NCBI GenBank assembly: GCA_038746605.1
Contig: JBCDKM010000004.1
Coordinates: 124,001-188,000, forward strand
Length of the DNA stretch: 64,000 bases
Direction of reading: 5' to 3'
Source of the DNA: Rubricoccus sp038746605
Lineage (GTDB): Bacteria > Bacteroidota > Rhodothermia > Rhodothermales > Rubricoccaceae
Part shown: one piece after another, positions 60,101-64,000 of the stretch
Position numbering within the stretch: position 1 is the stretch's first letter
Layout of the letters: each line of letters opens with the position of its first letter
The notes under the pieces: model-generated
Databases searched by the model: none
The model's input: the letters and a program-made list of their open reading frames with translations, nothing else
What the model was told of the DNA's origin: nothing
Translations under genes and position numbers: made by a program

Positions 60101-60569
60101 GAACTGGCTCAACCCGACGTTCCGCAGTCTCCCTGTCCGCAACCCGGACGACTTCGTCTTCGCCACGCCGGTGCTTCCTCTGCGCGGCTACGGTTTCTCC
60201 GAGGCCGACGGCGACAAGTTCGGGTTGGTCAACCTGGAGGCGCGTGTGCCGCTCATCGCGGCGATCCTCCCAGGCCCGATCCCGCTCTTCCCCCTCTACA
60301 ACATCCAGACTGTTGGCTTCGTGGATGCGGGCTTCATCGCGCAGGGCAGCATCGACGTGTGGCGCGAGCGCGAGGCCGTCACAGATCCCGAGACGGGCGC
60401 GGTCCTGGAAGAGGCGCGCGACGAACTCGACGACCTCTTGCTCGGCACGGGCGTGGGGCTGAGGACGCTGTTCCTCGGGTATCCCGTCCGTGTGGACTGG
60501 GCGTGGCCCTTCGACGGGCGCGAGTTCGGGGAGACGCGCGTGTACTTCTCCGTCGGGCTCGACTTCTAG
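57108..60569 (+). CDS. Gluzincin peptidase-like / TolB propeller / BamA-like barrel fusion
   Basis: A 1153-residue exported protein (signal peptide ALPTARRLPALVLLASAALLFASTAHAQ; GTG 57084 is an alternative start). Order of parts: a peptidase-MA-like domain with HELVH (151-155) and downstream N184-EGLAEY zinc ligand Glu; a WD40/TolB propeller with repeats such as SPQGDRVAYVATRDGLFDVYVAE and WGPDGSRVAFSGTAGAHADLWTI; then a C-terminal surface-antigen-like barrel from about residue 780, ending GETRVYFSVGLDF. A palindrome copy is translated as RLGTEA (563-568) within the propeller. It would act at the outer membrane. Similar three-part proteins occur in Rhodothermota and Gemmatimonadota (recollection). 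Confidence 0.82.
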   Translation: MALPTARRLPALVLLASAALLFASTAHAQYFAFGKNRVDYDAPDWRYLQSEHFDVYFYERDHAPGSGEVLAAYTAEAAEEAYDQIAALFDYDLARRVALLVYPSHNDFAVTNAVQLPDYAEGIGGVTELYKNRIAIPFTGDWRDFRRVIHHELVHAVVNDVFYGGSVQSLLQRGLRFPIPLWFNEGLAEYSSAPGWDTNSDMYIRDAVLEDNLAPIPRLSGYFAYRGGQGVFDFIAEEYGREKVTEILQRVRLQRSVPGAIRRATGLSLGELSERWHRALKAVYYPEVAAREAIRDIARPIATREVGGAGYHASPVLSPQGDRVAYVATRDGLFDVYVAETAGVSTPVKVLDAQDNTQFESLRILTPGMSWAPDGRMLAVAVKSGATDAIALVDTRTGRSRHLRPEGVDAIRSVAWGPDGSRVAFSGTAGAHADLWTIHIETEETVRVTNDLYADHAPAWTPDGSALLFHSDRGDELNSTATSAESVRGRAFDSRALGRTAFDLFLADLTDSARLVRLTEDPVWDQTHARAAAVPGDTTGAYRVLYLSDENGIPNLYALGSSRLGTEAGTPSRPLTNIQTGFTDLSVSADGSRAAVLALDRGTPSVYLLRDPLDPDDVPAELTPTLWAQRRLGTVESTAPALEIATASNRERNPFYRDAQDGQPPRPPARRPGAPPLFDPSQFTEDQLDEAGISIEDYPPGPKLDSLIAELLVRRDSARGLPRRPPPDLFASADSLDMLSIGFRDYVFTSAFEEAALEAFEVAEDAFAPEGNRNEDGSFKVRRYKLRFSPDIVYAAGAYDTVFGVQSVTQMLFSDVTGNHRLSLATNLVLDLRNSDYLLSYANLRGRLDTGIRAFHLARELPDFRDATVYRYRNYGIVAEASYPLDKFRRIDADLSVLGVSLADLSDIGAQPSRRTFALPRVTYTRDGTVPGFLSPRSGTRYAASLSGSPGPDVYFATALADARRYWSLGPGYAFAARVSAGASVGPDPQRFYASGVQNWLNPTFRSLPVRNPDDFVFATPVLPLRGYGFSEADGDKFGLVNLEARVPLIAAILPGPIPLFPLYNIQTVGFVDAGFIAQGSIDVWREREAVTDPETGAVLEEARDELDDLLLGTGVGLRTLFLGYPVRVDWAWPFDGREFGETRVYFSVGLDF
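58793..58812. repeat. 20-bp palindrome inside the peptidase/TolB/barrel gene
   Basis: Perfect CCGCCTCGGCACCGAGGCGG, read as RLGTEA, inserted between NLYALGSS and GTPSRPLTNIQTG in a propeller blade loop. Confidence 0.95.
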
Positions 60570-60575
60570 CCCCGC

Positions 60576-60609
60576 CCGCCTCGGTCGGTCCGTGGAGGGG
60601 CCGAGGCGG
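60576..60609. repeat. 34-bp palindrome, 6 nt after a stop
   Basis: CCGCCTCGGT, a 14-nt spacer CGGTCCGTGGAGGG, GCCGAGGCGG. It begins 6 nt after TAG 60567-60569 and ends 2 nt before the converging M48 stop. Confidence 0.93.
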
Positions 60610-60611
60610 CA

Positions 60612-62798
60612 TCAGGCAGCGGTTTCAGAGACCGTCTCGTCAGGAGACGGCGGGTTAGAGGTCGGCGGGTCAGGAACCGGTGGGTCGGGGAGGGGCTCGA
60701 AGCCGTGCGCAGCCTCAATGCGCTCCACACTCCCCGCGAGGGCAGCCCAAGCCCTCGCGCGCATCTCGTCAAGATTTGCAATGGCGCCGTCTGTCGCCTG
60801 AAGCACCGGCCCGACATCGTTGGGGCCGGGCAGTGTCGGTACTGCGTATTCGCTGAGGGAGAGCGCTCCGGCTCCGTGCTGGAAGGGGTACGGCTCTGAC
60901 GCGAGTCGTTTTCGAAGGCCCCAGAGACGTTGACGGAGATCGCCCGCGGCCTCCACCGCAAGCTGTGCGGTGTATTCGTCGGATTGAGAAGCGGCCTGCC
61001 GCGCGAGAACGGTTTCCACGAGCACTCCAGTTCGTGCCAACCCGATGCGAAGCGCCCGCAGTTCCTCGCGTTCAGCATTGATCACGCCGATTGTGCGGAG
61101 CCAACGCTCGACGGCCTCAGCCTCGGTGGCAGGTCCGGCCGCACGGACCAGCGCCCGCGCCGCGCCAACGCGGTCTCGCACGGCGTCGTGGAGCGGGGCG
61201 AGGTCAGCCTCGGCGGCATCCCGCTCGGCGATGTGATGAGCTGCAGCCTCCTGTGCAGCCTCTCGTGAGGCGTGTTCCAGTCCGTACTCGGTAGCCTGGA
61301 AGGGGACGGCGGCGCGGGCGAGTGCATCGGCTTGCTCGGCGCGGACGTGCGCATCGTACGCTGTCGCCAGCCGGTCGAGGATGGGGTGCACGCCGCCTGC
61401 GAGCGCGACAGTGCGGTCGCGGGCGCTCGCGAGGGTGACCAGCGGGTCCATCGGGGCATCGGAGAGGGACGCAGGGTCTAGCGAGGGGGGCGAGCCGCCG
61501 CCGCAGAGCCGTGCGAGAGCATCGAAGGAGGCAGTCTCGGCTGCTCGCTCGGCGAGCGTCTCCTCCGTGCTGACGAGTGTGATCTGTGTTCCCTCGCGCA
61601 CGAGCACCTCGTCGTAAAGGGCCTTTGTTGCACGGCGAGCGAGGGCGTCGAAGTCGGAGAAAAGAGCGCGCGCAGGTGTGTCGGGAAGCGGAAGGCCGTT
61701 ACCGCCCTCGCGCTCGGCGTTCGCGATTCGCTCCGACAAGGACGGGTGGGTATCCAGCGGTCCTGTAGTAGCCGCACGAGCGTCCGCAAGGATGGCCTCG
61801 ACGGTCTCCGGTGGAAGCTCTGCGCGGGTGATCGCGATGAACGCTGGCAGATCGTCCGGGACGCGTTGCTCGCGAACGCGGGCGTCCACCTCCGCATACG
61901 TCGCTTGCTCCGCGAGGCCAAGGAGGGTGATCCGGTCCGACGTCTCCTGGAACGTTCGCGCCCCGCCGACGCGGACCTCGTAGCGGTCTGCGTCGAACTC
62001 CATCTGGCGAAGCAGGCCCCGGCTGAGGCGACGGCCCAGCGTCATCAGGCCGCGTAGGACCCATCGGCCCACGGCCGCGCCTCCTCGCGCGAGGCCGAGT
62101 ACGAGTTGAACCCAGCCGCCAGTGCTCTCCACCGCGTCGTCCAGCCACTCGTCGAACACGTCCCGCTCGTAGACCACACGCTCAAACCAGCGGCTGATTG
62201 ACTCGGTGAGGTAGGTCAGGCGCATCCCGCCGCCCTGCGCGAAGTGGCCGTACTCATGCGCGAGGACGCCCGCGAACTGGCGCACGCTGAGTGCATCCGC
62301 GAGCGGGAGGCCGATTGTGAGTACGAGATCGCGTCCGAACATGGAGAGCACGCCGCGCCGGAAAGAGGCGGAGGCGTTGGCGCGCGTGTCCACATCGATG
62401 CGACGCGGTCGGGGGGCTCCTACCGTGTCTGCTAGCGCCTCCGCGACAGCGTGGAGCGTGGGCTCCGCCTCACGGGAGAGCGTGACAGGCTCGCTCCTCT
62501 TTCGCCTCGGCGCGAAGAGTGGCTTGATGAGCGCGATGACGGTGATCGCGCCCACCGCGAGCGGCCCGATGTACACCACGACGCGCATGAGGCCCGCGCC
62601 GCTCTCGAAGATGCCGAGTCCAAACCCGGCGTACCACACCACGCTCCAGACCAACCCCGCCACGAGTGCAACGTAGAGGGTCGGAAGCAGCACCATCCCG
62701 ACGGCTACGAGGGCAGCGGAGACTCGATAGCCTGCGGGTTTGCGCACTGGCGCGATGGGCGTACCGAGGGCGGCGAGCGTCGATTCCGTCGTCGTCAT
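60612..62798 (-). CDS. M48-family membrane metallopeptidase
   Basis: A 728-residue protein. Two membrane helices lie near the N-terminus (VSAALVAVGMVLLPTLYVALVAGLVWSVVWY and VVVYIGPLAVGAITVIALIKPLF). The catalytic motif is VLAHEYGHFAQGGG, with the third zinc ligand in MEFDADRYEVRVGG. A DTHPSLSERIANAER segment follows, as in HtpX/Oma1-type enzymes. The C-terminal 350 residues are a helical extension unlike short HtpX, ending in a Pro-rich repeat tail (PDPPVPDPPTSNPPSPDE). It probably handles membrane-protein quality control. Confidence 0.88.
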   Translation of the reverse strand: MTTTESTLAALGTPIAPVRKPAGYRVSAALVAVGMVLLPTLYVALVAGLVWSVVWYAGFGLGIFESGAGLMRVVVYIGPLAVGAITVIALIKPLFAPRRKRSEPVTLSREAEPTLHAVAEALADTVGAPRPRRIDVDTRANASASFRRGVLSMFGRDLVLTIGLPLADALSVRQFAGVLAHEYGHFAQGGGMRLTYLTESISRWFERVVYERDVFDEWLDDAVESTGGWVQLVLGLARGGAAVGRWVLRGLMTLGRRLSRGLLRQMEFDADRYEVRVGGARTFQETSDRITLLGLAEQATYAEVDARVREQRVPDDLPAFIAITRAELPPETVEAILADARAATTGPLDTHPSLSERIANAEREGGNGLPLPDTPARALFSDFDALARRATKALYDEVLVREGTQITLVSTEETLAERAAETASFDALARLCGGGSPPSLDPASLSDAPMDPLVTLASARDRTVALAGGVHPILDRLATAYDAHVRAEQADALARAAVPFQATEYGLEHASREAAQEAAAHHIAERDAAEADLAPLHDAVRDRVGAARALVRAAGPATEAEAVERWLRTIGVINAEREELRALRIGLARTGVLVETVLARQAASQSDEYTAQLAVEAAGDLRQRLWGLRKRLASEPYPFQHGAGALSLSEYAVPTLPGPNDVGPVLQATDGAIANLDEMRARAWAALAGSVERIEAAHGFEPLPDPPVPDPPTSNPPSPDETVSETAA

Positions 62799-62869
62799 GG
62801 AGGAAGGAGGGAAGGCGGAGCCAACCTACCGCGCAGGGCCGAACCTCTGGCTGCAGAGCGCGAGTCGCT

Positions 62870-62903
62870 CCGCCTCGGTCGGTCCGTGGAGGTGCCGAGG
62901 CGA
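62870..62903. repeat. 34-bp palindrome between divergent M48 and tig genes
   Basis: CCGCCTCGGT, spacer CGGTCCGTGGAGGT, GCCGAGGCGA (last base mismatched). Its spacer is 13 of 14 identical to the copy at 60576. It is the clearest copy not near a stop codon. Confidence 0.92.
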
Positions 62904-62964
62904 GCACACCGGCCCTCCATCGTCGCTTCCCGGCATCCTCACTCCCGCGCAGGGCACCACGGTC

Positions 62965-63007
62965 TAGCTTCTGTGTTCACAAGGCGTGGCTCTCCCGAAG
63001 AGCCGCG
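62965..63007 (+). promoter_or_regulatory. Candidate -7 box and leader hairpin of trigger factor
   Basis: TAGCTTCT at 62965-62972 is a -7-like box. CGTGGCTCT (62985-62993) pairs with AGAGCCGCG (62999-63007), one G-U pair included, around loop CCCGA, 33 nt before the ATG. The hairpin would lie in the mRNA leader. Confidence 0.4.
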
Positions 63008-63040
63008 CCTCTGTGTTGTCTCCAGACCGCCCGACACCCG

Positions 63041-64000
63041 ATGCAGACCGAGATTCGCGAGCTCAACGAAGTCGATTACGCCCTCGACATCACCGTCCCC
63101 GCCGACGAGATCCAGGCTCAGATCACCAGTGCTCTCAAGAAAGAGCGCGGCCAGATCAGCCTCAAGGGCTTCCGCCCCGGTAAGGTGCCGATGGGCGTCG
63201 TTCGCAAGATGGTCGGCAAGCAGGTCGCCGTGCAGGTCGCGGAGGAGGCTATCGGGGAAGCATACCGGACAGCCGTCGTGGAGAACGAGAGCGTCGAGCC
63301 CATCGGGCACCCGCGCCTGGTGGACATGGACTTCGAGGTGGACGACCCGCAGGCGGAGCTCAAGGCCGAGGTCCGTTTCGGCGTCAAGCCAGAGTTCGAA
63401 CTCGCCGAGATGGAAGGCGTCCCCGTGACCCGCCTCGTGCGCACCTTCACCGACGAGGACATCGAGGCCGACCTCCAGCGCCGTTTGGATATGGCCGCGG
63501 AACTGGTAGACGAGGACGAGAGCGCTGAACTGACTGAGGGTCACGTCGCCACCGTGGACATCCAGCCCGTGGACGACGAGGGTGAGCCGACCGGTCCGGT
63601 CCAGCGCGAGGCGCAGATCGTGCTCGCCAACCCGGACCTTCGCGAGGAGCTGAAGAATGCATTGCTCGGCCAGACGGCGGGCGCCGAGGTCCGCGTCGAC
63701 TTCCCGCAGGAAGACGAGGCGGAGGAGGAGGGCATTGTCGACCGTTACCGCGTGACGGTCCAGAAGGTGCAGCGTCGCGACGTGCCCGAGATGACCGACG
63801 AGTGGGTCAAGGAGCACACCAACGGCAAGACCGACACTGTGGACGGCCTTCGCGAGGAGGCCCGCGCCGAACTCGAAAACTCCTGGGAGCGCCGCTCGCG
63901 CCAGCAGATGGAGTCCAAGATGGTGGAGGCGTTCGTAGAGGCCCACCCGTTCGCCGTCCCGGAGTCCCTGACCGAGGCGGCCCTGGACGCGATGGTGGAC
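63041..64000 (+). CDS. tig: Trigger factor, 5' part (runs off the window)
   Basis: 320 codons are visible without a stop. The ribosome-binding N-domain has KGFRPGKVPMGVVRKMVG, the trigger-factor signature GFRxGKxP, followed by the PPIase (FKBP-like) region LTEGHVATVDIQPVDDEGEP and the start of the C-terminal chaperone arms (EMTDEWVKEHTNGKTDTVDGLREEARAELENSWERRSRQQMESKMVEAF). About 110 residues are missing beyond the window edge. It usually precedes clpP-clpX, which may follow. Confidence 0.95.
   Translation, partial: MQTEIRELNEVDYALDITVPADEIQAQITSALKKERGQISLKGFRPGKVPMGVVRKMVGKQVAVQVAEEAIGEAYRTAVVENESVEPIGHPRLVDMDFEVDDPQAELKAEVRFGVKPEFELAEMEGVPVTRLVRTFTDEDIEADLQRRLDMAAELVDEDESAELTEGHVATVDIQPVDDEGEPTGPVQREAQIVLANPDLREELKNALLGQTAGAEVRVDFPQEDEAEEEGIVDRYRVTVQKVQRRDVPEMTDEWVKEHTNGKTDTVDGLREEARAELENSWERRSRQQMESKMVEAFVEAHPFAVPESLTEAALDAMVD

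Noticed and set aside
60612..60700. Pro-rich repeats at the M48 C-terminus as a mobile or repeat element
   Set aside because: It is a short low-complexity tail (PDPPVPDPPTSNPP) without nucleotide-level tandem identity.

Overview
The window is GC-rich chromosomal DNA from a bacterium of the Bacteroidota/Rhodothermota lineage. A Rubricoccaceae-like relative (Rubrivirga, Rubricoccus) is the best guess. Support comes from a DUF4290 gene (a Bacteroidota marker), promoters of the TTTG-N20-TAnnTTTG type, many PorT-like outer-membrane barrels and absent or weak Shine-Dalgarno sites. The species call is inference. No rRNA, tRNA, CRISPR array or transposase gene was seen.

Layout. 1-7.4 kb is the conserved rpmH-rnpA-yidC-mnmE-mnmG-rsmG cluster often found near the replication origin. 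7.4-15 kb holds two outer-membrane barrels, a WYL regulator, a MarR regulator, an oxidoreductase, a Crp/Fnr regulator, ychF, a phosphatase and nusB. 15-21.3 kb has comEC, ilvE and two secreted proteins built from one repeated domain. 21.4-25.5 kb is a LacI-controlled sugar locus (regulator, PfkB kinase, GH32 fructosidase), interrupted by a decayed amidohydrolase and repeat debris. 26.4-34.7 kb is a probable defence island: an sspB-sspC-sspD-like DNA phosphorothioation operon with a large membrane-anchored patatin-like phospholipase transcribed divergently from it. 35-44 kb holds gcvP, a divergent MarR/flavodoxin pair, a ChaN-like protein and a DEAD-box helicase. 44-46 kb is a two-gene type II restriction-modification cassette bracketed by copies of the same gene 3' end. 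46-51 kb has two tandem membrane paralogs, an iron-type ABC permease and binding protein, DUF4290 and small hypothetical genes. 52-64 kb has a NatAB-like exporter, an alpha-oxoamine synthase, a peptidase/TolB/barrel fusion, an M48 peptidase and the start of trigger factor.

The most striking feature is an interspersed palindrome with core CCGCCTCGGTACCGAGGCGG, found in about 28 intact or degraded copies. It occurs as a 20-bp loopless form and as a 34-bp form with a 14-nt spacer. Nine copies begin exactly 6 nt after a stop codon (one of these follows the stop of a gene remnant) and three begin 2 nt after one. Five loopless copies lie inside genes (mnmE twice, rsmG, a membrane paralog, the peptidase/TolB/barrel protein), and all five are read in the same frame as RLG(T/V/P)EA. 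This resembles the protein-coding palindromic elements of Rickettsia, but the sequence is different. I do not recognise it as a named family.
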